This document shows, piece after piece, positions 25,007-35,961 of a stretch of DNA of 64,000 bases. The position numbers were made by a program, and so were the translations under genes. Numbering within the stretch: position 1 is the first letter of the stretch; every line of letters starts with the position of its first letter. The notes beneath the pieces are model-generated. The model had not been told where the DNA came from. It ran no database searches and was given only the letters and a program-made list of their open reading frames with translations. Source of the DNA: Atrina japonica (Eukaryota > Mollusca > Bivalvia > Pterioida > Pinnidae); assembly GCA_030159075.1 (NCBI GenBank), contig BROG01000339.1, positions 124,001-188,000 of the forward strand. Direction: 5' to 3'.

Positions 25007-25557
25007 GTATAACATTTAAATATCAAAGTGTTTGTTTTCATGATAACATGTTTAAAAATACACGGAACAGGATATAGGCCTTAACATTAGAGGTCCAACT
25101 AAACGGAGAATAAATGCTGCAGGACGACCATAGTCACCACCCTTGAATTGCAAGGTGCGTGCTTTGATAGATATTGCTGCGTCCGGAAATTACCCGATAA
25201 ATAAAACATAAACAAGGTGCCCGTTTAGCTCTATTATTCACTTCCCTATGAAATTGCTATCTGCTACAAACCAATTGAAAGTAGGACATGGTTAGACTCT
25301 AGTAGTACTAGTAGGCGGTAGCATTGAAATATAACTTTAAGAAAAATATTTTCCTGACACGCGAATATATTGGATGCATCCAAAAGGTTGTTAAAATGAT
25401 GTATAAAATCGGTCGTAGAAAATGATACATATTTGTAAAATTTCAAGAAAATACAGATTTCATTGGAGTGTTTCTGCCATTTATGGATATTTCAAAGTCT
25501 CATATACTCTACCAAATGGACTACATTGCCAAATTGTTGGCCTTAATCGTCACCACC

Positions 25558-25665
<108 letters not shown>

Positions 25666-26215
25666 AAGTGCCATAACAAACTGGTTAAGCGCCTGTCTCT
25701 ATATCAGTCATTTGCTAGTTTTGTAACAATATGAGGTACGGGAGATAAATCTTTTAGGAAATTATATACGTAAATAAATTGGTGTGACTTGAAATAGTAT
25801 TGATGTATATTATATGTATTTGGGAAAATACGGGCAGCTAAAATTACATGATTTCTAATTCGGTCGGTCAAGTAAATATGTTGACAAAGTTAATTTAGAT
25901 ATAAAATTCCAAATTCAAAATTACTCAGCATAATATTTAGTATTATTACTTAGCATTATTACAATATACTGTTTTTGGATAAACAACTTGTCAACACCTT
26001 TACAAATTCAGCAGCAATTGAAGCTGCATGTTAAAAGGTCAAATATCTGTCATCATCAGTTTTGGTAAACAAGATTTGATGTTAATGATAATGAATATAA
26101 AGTACTGAAGTTGTACTAAGAATGATAGTGTAAAAATTACCAAAGGTTGCATTATGACAGATTTTGATGATAACGGCGCCCATATTCTCCCAATTTAGAT
26201 GCATTTAACTCTCTA

Positions 26216-26228
26216 GAAGTTTCTAGAA
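26216..26228 (+). promoter_or_regulatory. Perfect three-unit heat-shock element in the 5' LTR
   Basis: The sequence GAAgtTTCtaGAA is an exact nGAAnnTTCnnGAAn element, with weaker outer units on both sides. It ends about 45 bp before the TATA box in U3, a normal position for HSF1 control. Function is inferred from the motif. Confidence 0.7.
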
Positions 26229-26273
26229 CTTTAGTGTTTTGCGTTGGTCAAAACTGACAAATGTATATAAGCA

Positions 26274-26280
26274 CTGAAGT
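26274..26280 (+). promoter_or_regulatory. LTR TATA box
   Basis: TATATAA lies 46 bp downstream of the heat-shock element and about 110 bp upstream of the AATAAA signal, so transcription would start near 26305. Confidence 0.65.
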
Positions 26281-26456
26281 TCTGGAAACGAGAGAGACCA
26301 GCGGGAAACCGCCTAGAGAGAACACCACCAATACTCTCTGATTGTTGAAACATTTGTTACCATTGCTGTACTCTGCTGTGCTGAGAATAAAACTATACGA
26401 TCACAGACCGGACTTTGAGTTATTGATATTTGTGGGCTGGTTTACAAATATCGATT

Positions 26457-26471
26457 TGGTGCCTTTTGCCC
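26457..26471 (+). other. Primer-binding region
   Basis: TGGTGCCTTTTGCCC begins 10 bases after the LTR end and starts with the TGG expected opposite a tRNA CCA end. I could not assign the tRNA. Confidence 0.55.
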
Positions 26472-26726
26472 TGGATAAAAGACCTGGGAACAACACAAGA
26501 CTTGAAACGAAAAGGTAAGACTTTTACTTTTCTTAGTACCTTATTATTTTGACCACAAATTGTGAACATTCTTTTTGACAAACTCTAAAACAAAAACTAC
26601 AATTTTAACTTATTTAGGCAATAGTATTAAACATCCATAAAAACTTATTTTGAAAACTTTAACAAAATTAGTTAAACACAAATTTAACATTTGAAATAAA
26701 ATACAAAATTAAAAACAGAATTAATA

Positions 26727-28414
26727 ATGGCAGAAGAAAATAGTAGACTAAAATTCAGTAGTATGGCTACGGCTTTAGGAGAAATTGAGGATAATTTAAT
26801 TTTAGAAGAAGTAAATAAAAACTAGACCAACCACGTCAGATCAGACAGACATGCAAAATGAAACTGAAAATAGAAATAAAACAAAAGCATCAGGTCAGTC
26901 AGACGTACCAAACAAAACCGAAAGTAGTAGTAACAGGTACTATAGTATATCGGGGGGAGTAGGAAATAGAGAACCACCATTTTGTAGAGTGTCTGGGATA
27001 CCTGAAAACAAAGGTGATAATGATGAAAAAGAGATGTTTGATAACATTTTGAGACAATTTTCTAACATGGCAAGTGCAATGGCAGTACCTGTACATCAGG
27101 TAATTAAGAACTTTTCGGGTAAACCGGCGGATCTTAAGGCTACAGAAAATGCCGGGTATAGCATTGGTAACATGTTCAGGGGCGGTAGCGGATTTCATTA
27201 GGAGGTATTTAATAGAACAAGAAAATAACGAAAATGTAGCTAGTTGGGGGGACCTCAAGAAATTATTAAAAGAAAAATTTGGGGAAGTGACAAACAAAAG
27301 ACAGGCATTAATTAAGTTAAGAAATCTAAAACAAGAGACAGACGAGTCAGTACAAATGTTTGGGGAAAGAATAATACAAGCATCTGAGGATGTTTACACG
27401 ACAGAGCAGACTAAAAACAAAAGCACAAAAGACTTAGTAGAACAACAGTTGATAGACATATTTTGTAAAGGGGTGACTTTTGATTACATCAAAATGAAAT
27501 TGATTAGGGAAGAACCTACAACTTTAGAAGCCGCAGTTAAGATTGCGACACGCGAACAAAATGTTAGGGATCAAATTGCATTGACGTTAGACGGCACACA
27601 AAATGTGTTTAGATTTAAAACTGAAAAAGAAGACAGAGACATACAACCAATGGAAGTAGATCACTTAAGAAATAAACTATGTAAGAATTGTTTAAGAAAA
27701 GGTCACACTACTCAAAATTGTCCTAAAAAGGTAGATGTAAATGCAGCTGACGAGACAGACAGTGACAGTGATAGTGACGATGACTTACAAATATCATTAG
27801 CAGATAATAATAAGAAACAGGTTAGGTTCAAAAACGCTAGAAAACAACAAACTCAGCAAACACCAAGGTTAAAATATCAAATACAAAGAAACAACCAAGT
27901 AGGTCCAAGTAGACAAAATTCACAATCTGTACCAGATTGGGTACTAGGCGCAGAATGTTGGGTATGTCACATGATAGGTCACCTTAAAAGAAATTGTCCA
28001 AATCGAAACATTAACCCTCGTAACTGGGTACCATATTGGCAGTATAATCAGGGACCACCAACGAATCGTGGCAGGGGTAGAACAAATAATAACTATCAAT
28101 ATAGACAAAATTACGATCCTCCACCCTCGCAGTTTACACACAATACTTATCGGAATAGGCAAAACTTCAACTTTCGACCTCCACAATTTACATACCAGCA
28201 AACTCAGTCAGATGATCAAACATTAGCATTACCAGAACCACCTCAGATGTTAGCACTTCCGGCACCCCCAATGCGAGATAATACATCTCAGTCAAATAAA
28301 CAGTTAGCACTCCCTGCACCACCTGTAGTAAGTGAACAAACTTCAGAAAACTCCACCCAGCGAATAGGACAACAATGGTCTCAGTATAGGGAACATAGGG
28401 AACAGGAAAACTAG
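26727..28414 (+). CDS. gag: gag of the LTR element (frameshifted)
   Basis: Three overlapping open pieces make up this gene: 26727-26825, 26851-27201 and 27149-28414. The breaks fall in or near an A-run at about 26820 and at about 27140-27150. The middle and right pieces carry a capsid-like helical region rich in Lys and Glu, then two CCHC zinc knuckles (C-x2-C-x4-H-x4-C at 27680-27721 and 27956-27997), which bind genomic RNA. The C terminus has a repeated LALPEPP/LALPAPP motif (from about 28225). Gag packages the RNA and builds the particle. The single-base nature of the breaks suggests sequence error or very recent damage. I describe it as broken and do not join it. Confidence 0.85.
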
Positions 28415-29047
28415 AAGGCTCTTCTTATAAGGAAGCCGATAAGAAGAGTTGTAGTAGAAAATTAAGAAAAAGTAAGGTAGATAACTCTAGTAGTAAATTA
28501 GATAGAAACTATGAAATTCAATTAGCAGGAAATCCAAGTTCATGTGTACTATGGATACAAAAACAAAAATTTAGGACTTTAGTAGATACAGGGGCAGAAG
28601 TATCATTAATTAGTAAAAAGTGCTTCCAAAATCTTCCAATCAAGGTTAGGGTTGTCAAAGAAAAACCAAATCTCAGGGCAGTGAATGGTCAATCACTTAA
28701 AGTAATAGGTGCAGTAAATATTAAATTTACGATGAATAAAAATGACCATGAATCATAAGTTTTATGTCACCGATGGTTTGAATAGAAACTTTATCCTTGG
28801 TAGGGACTGGTTAAGACAAAATGGAGTAAGATTATACTTTGATTTAGGTTGCTTAAGAATAGGGAGAACCTATGTCAAATTTGAAGATGACACTCACATA
28901 TCATCCATAGTAAGAGTATCAAAAACAACTACATTAAGACCACAGAGTAAGACAATATGTTTTGTTAGGACAAATAGAGCATTTAACAGTAGAAATAAAG
29001 AAAATTTTGAAATCTCAAGTATCAATGATGGATGTCTTTTTAGATGA
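28415..29047 (+). CDS. pol: Protease region of pol (frameshifted)
   Basis: An aspartic protease region follows gag. The catalytic D-T-G-A lies at 28585-28596, and the closing ILGRDWL motif, in another frame, lies at 28792-28812. The break is at about 28740 beside an A-run. The enzyme would cleave Gag-Pol. The open frame ends at 29047. Confidence 0.8.
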
Positions 29048-29146
29048 CCCAGGACTTGTAGTTCAAGAATCAATAGGAAAAGTAACAGGAAATAGGTATT
29101 AGTAGTTAATCAGACAAATAAATTTTATAGATTAAAAAGAGGTCAA

Positions 29147-30293
29147 GTGTTAGGAAAAATTAGAGCTTTAGAAATAGATGAAATACAAATAGAATCAACA
29201 GCTTTGAGTCCAGAAAATACAATAGGAGATGTAGACTCTCTTAAAGATATTGACGCACCTTCGGAGTATAAAAGAAGTATTTTTAGTCTGTTACAAGAAA
29301 ACAAAGATATTTTTGCAAAAACTGATGCAGAGTTAGGTCACACTAGTACAGTGAAAATGAAAATAGATACAGGGGACCACCCACCAATCAGAAATAGGCC
29401 GTATAGAACACCTCTTAACAAAAGACAAGTAATTGATAAGGCAGTAGATGAAATGTTAGATGCAGGTATTATAGAAAGGTCAAGGTCAACATGGGCTTTT
29501 CCATTAGTTGTAGTTGGGAAGAAAGACGGATCCAAAAGAAATGTGTGTCGACTTTAGATCTTTAAATAAAATAGTGAAACCTATATCATTTCCATTACCA
29601 TTGATTGATGACATCTTAGCTAGGTTGGGAAAGGCCAAACATTTCACTAGTTTAGATCTTAAAAGTGGGTATTGGCAAGTACAAATGGATGAAGATAGTA
29701 AAGAAAAAACAGCTTTTACTTGTCACAAAGGGTTATTTCAGTTTAATGTAATGCCCTTTGGGTTAAGTAATGCTCCAGCTATCTTCCAAGAACTCATGAA
29801 CATAGTATTACAAGAATGTGAGGACTTTGCCACTGCTTACTTAGATGACATCTTAATATTTTCAAAAGACTCAGAAGAACATCTTCGGCATATTCAAATA
29901 GTGTTTGATAAGATCAGGCAACATGATTTAAAAATGAAGTTGAAGAAATGTAGTTTCTTTCAGAAAGAAATAGAATATTTAGGTTTTATTGTTAGTGAAC
30001 ATGGAGTGAAACCTAATGAAAAGAAAGTGAAAGCTATAAGAACATTACCTGTACCAAAGAATGTAAGAGAAATTAGGGGATTTATTGGCATGTGTAGTTA
30101 TTATAGGAGGTTCATTCCAAATTTCTCAAAGATAGCAGAACCTTTGATTGAGTTAACTAAGAAATATGCTAGATTTAAATGGTCAAAAGAATGCCAAGTA
30201 GCCTTTGATTTTCTCAAAGACAGTTTAACAGTAGTACCTTTGTTAGCTTATCCTGATACAAATAAACCTTATGTGTTTATACACAGATGCTAG
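29147..30293 (+). CDS. pol: Reverse transcriptase region of pol (frameshifted)
   Basis: Two frames cover this domain: 29147-29557 and 29514-30293. They contain the N-terminal palm segment (PYRTPLNKRQ), the LDLKSGYWQ motif, the FGLSNAP motif and the catalytic YLDD at 29838-29849. The frame changes at about 29540. It is a standard Ty3/gypsy RT. Confidence 0.92.
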
Positions 30294-30995
30294 TGACACT
30301 TGTGTAGGTGCTTGTCTCACACAGCTTACAGATACTGGGAAGAAAAACCTATCTATTATTTGTCTCACAAATTAAGCAAATCTCAGAAAAAATGGTCAAC
30401 AATAGAAAAAGAATGTTTTGGAATAGCTTTTGCTCTCAAGAAATTAGACTTATATTTACATGATGCTCAGTTTGTAGTACGTACAGATCATCGTCCCTTG
30501 AAGTATTTATTAGATTCACCTATGCAAAATAAGAAAATACAACAATGGGCTCTCAGTATCGCAGGTTACAACTGTAAGATTGAGTATATAGAAGGTAGAT
30601 TTAACTGTTGTGCTGATTTGTTGTCAAGAATACCAGACAGTCAAGAAACAATTGACATTACTGAATCAGAGTCAGAGTCAGACGAAATAGAAATAGATGA
30701 TAGATTTTTAGAAGTAGGAGCATTAAATTCAAACAAGTTCACTCCAAAGAAATACGCTAGTTGTAAGATAGATCCACCAGATGACTTAGTCAAGCCGTTT
30801 ATAGATCTTCCAGGGAATATAGATATAAAGACAGAACAAGAAAATGATGAGAAAATAGCAAAACTTAAGATAAAATTGGACAATGGAGAGGCCACTAAAA
30901 GGGAACAAAACAGTTTACTAGTAATAGATGGTTTATTATATATTTCTATCTCAACAAGATTCAGAAGATCCAAAACTCAGATTGTACATACCTGA
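30275..30995 (+). CDS. pol: RNase H region of pol (frameshifted)
   Basis: A Ty3-type RNase H follows RT, with a T-D-A-S catalytic motif near 30284, KECFGIAFALKK at about 30408 and TDHRPLKYLLD at about 30483. The frame shifts at about 30284 and again near 30340. A short acidic linker leads towards integrase. Confidence 0.85.
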
Positions 30996-32161
30996 AAAAT
31001 TAGAAAACATTGTCATTAAACAACATCATGATTTTGTAGGACATATGGCAGTAGATAAAACATATGACATCATTAGACCAAAAATACTATTTTCCAAAAA
31101 TGTACCAAAAGTTGCACAAATATGTAGATCAATGTGTAACATGTCAAACTAGAAGCCAAAAGAAAACACATCCACCTCTCAAAGAAACGGATATTCCACC
31201 TTATCCTTTCGCAAAAATTGGTCTAGATCTATCAGGACCATATCCCACCACCTTATCAGGCAACAAGTATATTGTATCATTCATAGATTTATATTCTGGA
31301 TGGCCAGAAGCTTTTAGTGTACTAAATAAAACAGCTGATAATATAGTCCATCTTATATTAGAAGAAATATTTCCAAGATATGGTTGCCCACTTCAGATAC
31401 TAACAGATAATGGGTCAGAAAACGTGAATAAGGCTGTACAAGAAACACTTAAAGAATTAAATATAGATCATATCACAACATCTTATTATAGTCCTCAAAG
31501 TAACGGCAAGGTAGAAAGATTTCATAGAACTTTACATGATGTAATGGCTAAGAAAATATCTGATGATGTTCAGACATGGGATTTATATTTGAATCAGACA
31601 TTAGCAGCAATTAGATTTCATCCAAGTGAATCGACCAAGTTTTCACCCTTCTACTTACTATACAATAGGGATGTAGTATTACCATTAGATACAATTCTTA
31701 AGCCTAGAAGAAAATATAATGGGGAAGACCAATATCAAGTAGCATTACAGCAGCAACATAAAGCTTTTACGTTAGTACACAAAAATTTAGAAGACGCTAA
31801 GAAAAGACAAAAGAAATATGCAGATAGGGGTAGTCAAGAAATTAATTTCAAGGTAGGAGATCCAGTATATATTAAGAATCAAAGAAAAACCAGTAAATTA
31901 GATAATAAATGGACACCTTATTACAGAATTATTGAAGAAAAAGGACCTCTAAGTTTTATAGTTAAGAATCAGTTGACAGGAACAACAACTAAGACACATG
32001 CTCGACATCTTAGGTTAGCTAATTTAGATGATTGGGAGATACCCCAAGACAAATTAAATAGACCGATAAGAAAATCAACATATGTAGTACCTCCAGATTC
32101 AGAATCTTCAGATGACGAAATTGATAAGAATGAAAATCAAGATATTTGTAAAGAGATCTAG
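30928..32161 (+). CDS. pol: Integrase region of pol (frameshifted)
   Basis: An HHCC zinc-binding region occupies about 31020-31150, with a frame change near 31085. The catalytic core carries D (31226-31228), D within LTDNGSEN (31406-31408) and E within GKVERFH (31514-31516), the canonical DDE triad. A basic C-terminal domain with a KVGDPVYIKN motif follows, and the frame ends at 32161. Integrase inserts the cDNA into chromosomes. Confidence 0.92.
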
Positions 32162-32279
32162 GCAAATTCGAGATGACTCAGATAGTGAGGATGATATTCC
32201 TTTAGCAGAATTAAAAAGGATACACAGAAATACAAAGTTAGATGATAGAGAAAAAAGTTAACACAACAAGACACTCAGA

Positions 32280-32562
32280 CAGAAAACAAAGAAATAAATA
32301 AGGATACAGAAGATACAGAAATAAATGAAATTAAGAGTTCAAAAAGACTTGTAGACGAAATAGACCCTACTACAAAAGAAATATTAATAGTCTTAAATTC
32401 GACTTTTGATAACATGAATAAGAATAGTTTGGATATATTTGAAAACATGTGTAAGAATAACTTGTTGAATGAGAATAGTTTGGATATATTTGATAACATG
32501 TGCAAGAATAACTTGACTATGTTTGATAATATGTGTAAGACGATGAAAAGTCTTAAGTTTTA
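32280..32562 (+). CDS. Spacer ORF with NSLDIF-type peptide repeats
   Basis: Between integrase and the env-like region one frame is open to a stop at 32560-32562. Its second half (about 32413-32545) repeats a unit like NSLDIFxNMCKNN three to four times, with one shortened member. The repeat would form a Cys-containing amphipathic helix. It could be the tail of pol or the head of the third ORF. I know no match. Confidence 0.45.
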
Positions 32563-32616
32563 GACAATTTACATATATAATTACAGGAAAACAAAATTCA
32601 ATATCTCTAAATTCAA

Positions 32617-33849
32617 TTGAATATGTTGTCATTGGGACACCTCGCACCATCTGTTATACAACCTTTACAGTTTCGGCAATTACTTTTATCAATCAAAAAT
32701 CAATTGAATCCACGTTTTGCTTTGCCTTTTGACCCTGAAAAAGATCTTTGGGACCTATACAAAACATTGACTTGTGCTACATATTTCAAAGACGAAAACA
32801 TTGTAGTTATTGTGTCAGTACCTTTGGTTGACACCACAAATGCTTTAGAAATTTACAAGATACATAACTTGGCATTGCCACATATGAAAGAACCCTCAGT
32901 ACTCGCCAAATATGACTTAGAGTCAGAAGCCTTAGCGGTAAACAAAGAGAAAACACAATTTGCACTTTTAAACTCAACAAGAGTTAGAAAAATGTTCAAA
33001 TCCTTCGATAAGATATTGTTCTTTTGACAGTCCTATCTATACTGTTTCAAACAGACAGACATGTGTGATTTCTATATTTTTAGAAACACGATCTAAAATT
33101 TGAACAAAACTGTAAGACCACACTGATCAATAATGCAATTCTTCCTCGAGGACAGTATGTTACAGAAGGAAATTGGTTAATCATTGCTGAAAAGTTACAA
33201 AATTTCATGATCATGTGTGATAAAGAATCAATGATTAAGAAAACCTTACCACCTCTAGACATTCTACATTTGGAACAAAATTGTCAAGCTTCTAACGGGG
33301 ATATGACTTTTAACACCTTACATTTATAAGGAAAGTAATTTTAACTTTAAGGATCCTTTAAAAACATTAGTTGATAAGTATAAAAAAGACGAAGTAAGTT
33401 TGTTTTGGAGATATAAACAAAATTTCCCACGGTATGATAAGATTAAAATTCCTAAGACATTAAAACCAGTAAAAGAAATTAATTTAGATAATTTGATAAA
33501 TGAACTAAAACTAGAAGAAATGCAACCAATGCCAGAAGATGATTTTTGGGTTAAAAACGGTCAATACTTTCTCATACCAATAGTGCCAGTAGTAACAATC
33601 TTAATAATTATAATGGTAAAATGTGGAAAAAGAATAATAAGAAAATGTAGAAATAGGCATTCAGAATCTTCTGTCAAAAAGAAAAATAAAGATAATCCTA
33701 ATGTTAAGTGGTCAAGTAATGAGGGAAAAGAGGAGTTGAGTCTTTCCAAATCTTTCAAGACTTCTAAGAAACCAGAATCAACAGCCATACCAGGAGCACC
33801 AAGTAACAAACAGTCGATCATGCATAAATACACAGTCAACAGCAGATGA
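32617..33849 (+). CDS. Envelope-like third ORF (frameshifted)
   Basis: This region lies where env sits in errantiviruses. Open pieces are 32617-33027, a Cys-containing stretch at about 33080-33330 in another frame, and 33385-33849. The first piece has alternating hydrophobic helices and IVVIVSVPL-type beta strands, similar in style to baculovirus F-like errantivirus envelopes. The last has a single hydrophobic segment at about 33564-33620 followed at once by a very basic tail, as in a type I membrane protein. Breaks occur near 33027 and 33340. Assignment rests on position, membrane topology and pattern, not on a search. I give only its layout. Confidence 0.6.
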
Positions 33850-33880
33850 TAATGACATTCGCAATCTTATAACAGAAAAG

Positions 33881-34159
33881 ATGAAACAACGGTCAAGAAA
33901 CACAGCCAGTATATACAAAGAAGATATTCAAACTGAACAAGAACCGAACGCATATCCAGACAGGAAACTTTGCAGTATGTACCTTAAGGATAAACACGAC
34001 ATAGAATATCCAGACATGAAACTTTGCAGTATGTACCTTAAGGATAAATACGACATAGACTTAATACCAGTAACTGATCAAACCAGAATTAACATTGAAA
34101 ACCGAACACCATACAGTCAAGATAAAAGAGAAACAGAAAACACGAAACAAAATAAATAG
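33881..34159 (+). CDS. Small ORF with duplicated CSMYLKDK motif
   Basis: A 92-codon open frame follows the env-like anchor in a different frame and may be a continuation of its cytoplasmic tail or a small accessory ORF. It contains two tandem copies of a roughly 18-residue unit (YPDxKLCSMYLKDKxDI). No known family is apparent. Confidence 0.35.
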   Translation: MKQRSRNTASIYKEDIQTEQEPNAYPDRKLCSMYLKDKHDIEYPDMKLCSMYLKDKYDIDLIPVTDQTRINIENRTPYSQDKRETENTKQNK

Positions 34160-34555
34160 TCAAGGAGAAATGAAAAAACAGTCAACCAAACTACAAAAAT
34201 GAATATCCAGACGTACATTCCTGTGAAATAAAGGAATACAAAACACGATAACCATGAAATAAATCATGAACTCTATCAAGACCCAGAAACAGGTGATATG
34301 ACACCGCAAGAATTTAACGATAACAATAAATCGTCGATCGAAAACATCGAAGTGGATGAGACCACTTGGCTTCGATCCAGAAGCCCGATTACCAGTTTTT
34401 AAGTTCACAGTAAGTAACTAAAGACACTAACATTCGACTACTGAAGACTATACAAGAACTTAAGTAATAATCACAGTGTAATGTGAATACAAAACGAAAA
34501 TAATTTAAAGAAGTCGAAAACTTATTATTATTAAAAGAAACAGAATTTACGCAAA

Positions 34556-34648
34556 GGACGGAGGACTTTCCGTGAATGGAGGACTTTCCATGATTTCATG
34601 AATATTCATAAGGACGGAGGACTTTCCGTGATGGAGGACTTTCCATGA
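34556..34648 (+). repeat. 37-bp direct repeats with GGACTTTCC motifs
   Basis: Two copies of a 37-bp segment (34556-34592 and 34612-34648) each contain GGAGGACTTTCC twice. The four GGACTTTCC cores are at 34563, 34581, 34619 and 34636. They lie in the untranslated part of the element before the 3' LTR. Confidence 0.85.
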
Positions 34649-34856
34649 AAATGTTAAAAGTGTTAAAAATGAATTATTAAATGTATATGATATGATGATA
34701 TAATGAACTTTGACATAATGAACTTTACTTATGGACTTTAATAATGAACTTTATTTGTATTGAGACAATGATTATTGAATTGAATTATGCATAAATTCTA
34801 TGTTATTGAACCGGTTTATATCGCTTTATAATGCATGAATATATATTGAAATTATA

Positions 34857-35040
34857 ACCCAAGTCACATATTTTTATCCAGGTCACATTTTTATTTAATA
34901 TTAATCCAGATCACGAGTTTTATGAATTGTTGAAAAATCCAGGTCATAATTGATAGTGGATTATTGAGAAATCTAAGTCACAAGTTAATTTGTTATTACT
35001 CCAGGATATGAATTGTTTATCGATAAAATCCAGGTCACAA
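34857..35040 (+). repeat. Array of seven CCAGGTCAC-like motifs
   Basis: Motifs close to TCCAGGTCAC occur at about 34857, 34877, 34905, 34938, 34972, 35000 and 35029, with a rough 30-bp spacing, inside the non-coding 3' part of the element. The rest of each unit is AT-rich and poorly conserved. Confidence 0.7.
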
Positions 35041-35212
35041 CTTATTCATTTCATGATTAGTAGTGAAAACTTTATTGAATTGTGTATTGATAATTATGTT
35101 AATTATGTTATAACTTTCAAGTTACACCAATGGGAAAATTTTATAAAAGTTACTAATTATAATTTGGAAAGTATTTATAAGAATGAAATTTTTACCATTT
35201 AGTAAAAATTTC

Positions 35213-35224
35213 AAGGGATAGGGA
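35213..35224 (+). other. Polypurine tract
   Basis: AAGGGATAGGGA ends a few bases before the 3' LTR start at 35229, the expected place for the plus-strand primer. Confidence 0.65.
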
Positions 35225-35228
35225 CGTT

Positions 35229-35957
35229 TGTAACAATATGAGGTACGGGAGATAAATCTTTTAGGAAATTATATACGTAAATAAATTGGTGTGACTTGAA
35301 ATAGTATTGATGTATATTATATGTATTTGGGAAAATACGGGCAGCTAAAATTACATGATTTCTAATTCGGTCAAGTAAATATGTTGACAAAAGTTAATTT
35401 AGATATAAAATTCCAAATTCAAAATTACTCAGCATAATATTTTAGTATTATTACTTAGCATTATTACAATATACTGTTTTGGATAAACAACTTGTCAACA
35501 CCTTTACAAATTCAGCAGCAATTGAAGCTGCATGTTAAAAAGGTCAAATATCTGTCATCATCAGTTTTGGTAAACAAGATTTGATGTTTAATGATAATGA
35601 ATATAAAGTACTGAAGTTGTTGTACTAAGAATGATAGTGTAAAAAGGTTACCAAAGGTTGCATTATGACAGATTTTGATGATAACGGCGCCCATATTCTC
35701 CCAATTGTAGATGCATTTAACTCTCTAGAAGTTTCTAGAACTTTAGTGTTTTGCGTTGGTCAAAACTGACAAATGTATATAAGCACTGAAGTTCTGGAAA
35801 CGAGAGAGACCAGCGGGAAACCGCCTAGAGAGAACACCACCATACTCTCTGATTGTTGAAACATTTGTTACCATTGCTGTACTCTGCTGTGCTGAGAATA
35901 AAACTATACGATCACAGACCGGACTTTGAGTTATTGATATTTGTGGGCTGGTTTACA
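35229..35957 (+). repeat. 3' LTR
   Basis: A 729-bp repeat matching the 5' LTR at every aligned base apart from ten indels of 1-4 bp. The heat-shock element is at 35728-35740, the TATA box at 35775-35781 and AATAAA at about 35897. Confidence 0.96.
35728..35740 (+). promoter_or_regulatory. Perfect three-unit heat-shock element in the 3' LTR
   Basis: Same GAAgtTTCtaGAA arrangement as in the 5' LTR, also upstream of TATATAA. From this LTR transcription would read outward into 36 kb. Confidence 0.7.
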
Positions 35958-35961
35958 GTTT

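Larger units (their letters stand above)
25722..26446 (+). repeat. 5' LTR
   Basis: A 725-bp terminal repeat, TG...CA bounded. It contains a heat-shock element (26216-26228), a TATA box (26274-26280) and a poly(A) signal AATAAA (26386-26391), which gives a U3-R-U5 order. Confidence 0.96.
25722..35957 (+). mobile_element. Complete Ty3/gypsy-type LTR retroelement with env-like region
   Basis: The element is 10.2 kb long and bounded by LTRs that begin TGTAACA and end TTTACA. It is flanked by a 4-bp target duplication GTTT (25718-25721 and 35958-35961). In order it holds the 5' LTR, primer-binding region, gag with two CCHC knuckles, protease, reverse transcriptase, RNase H, integrase, an envelope-like third region with a membrane anchor, a repeat-rich untranslated stretch, a purine tract and the 3' LTR. 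The pol order (RT-RNase H before integrase) places it in Ty3/gypsy. The LTRs differ by ten short indels and no base substitution, so insertion was recent. The reading frames are cut by about a dozen small frameshifts, in contrast to the intact host genes. An env-like third ORF recalls the errantivirus arrangement known from insects. Confidence 0.95.
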
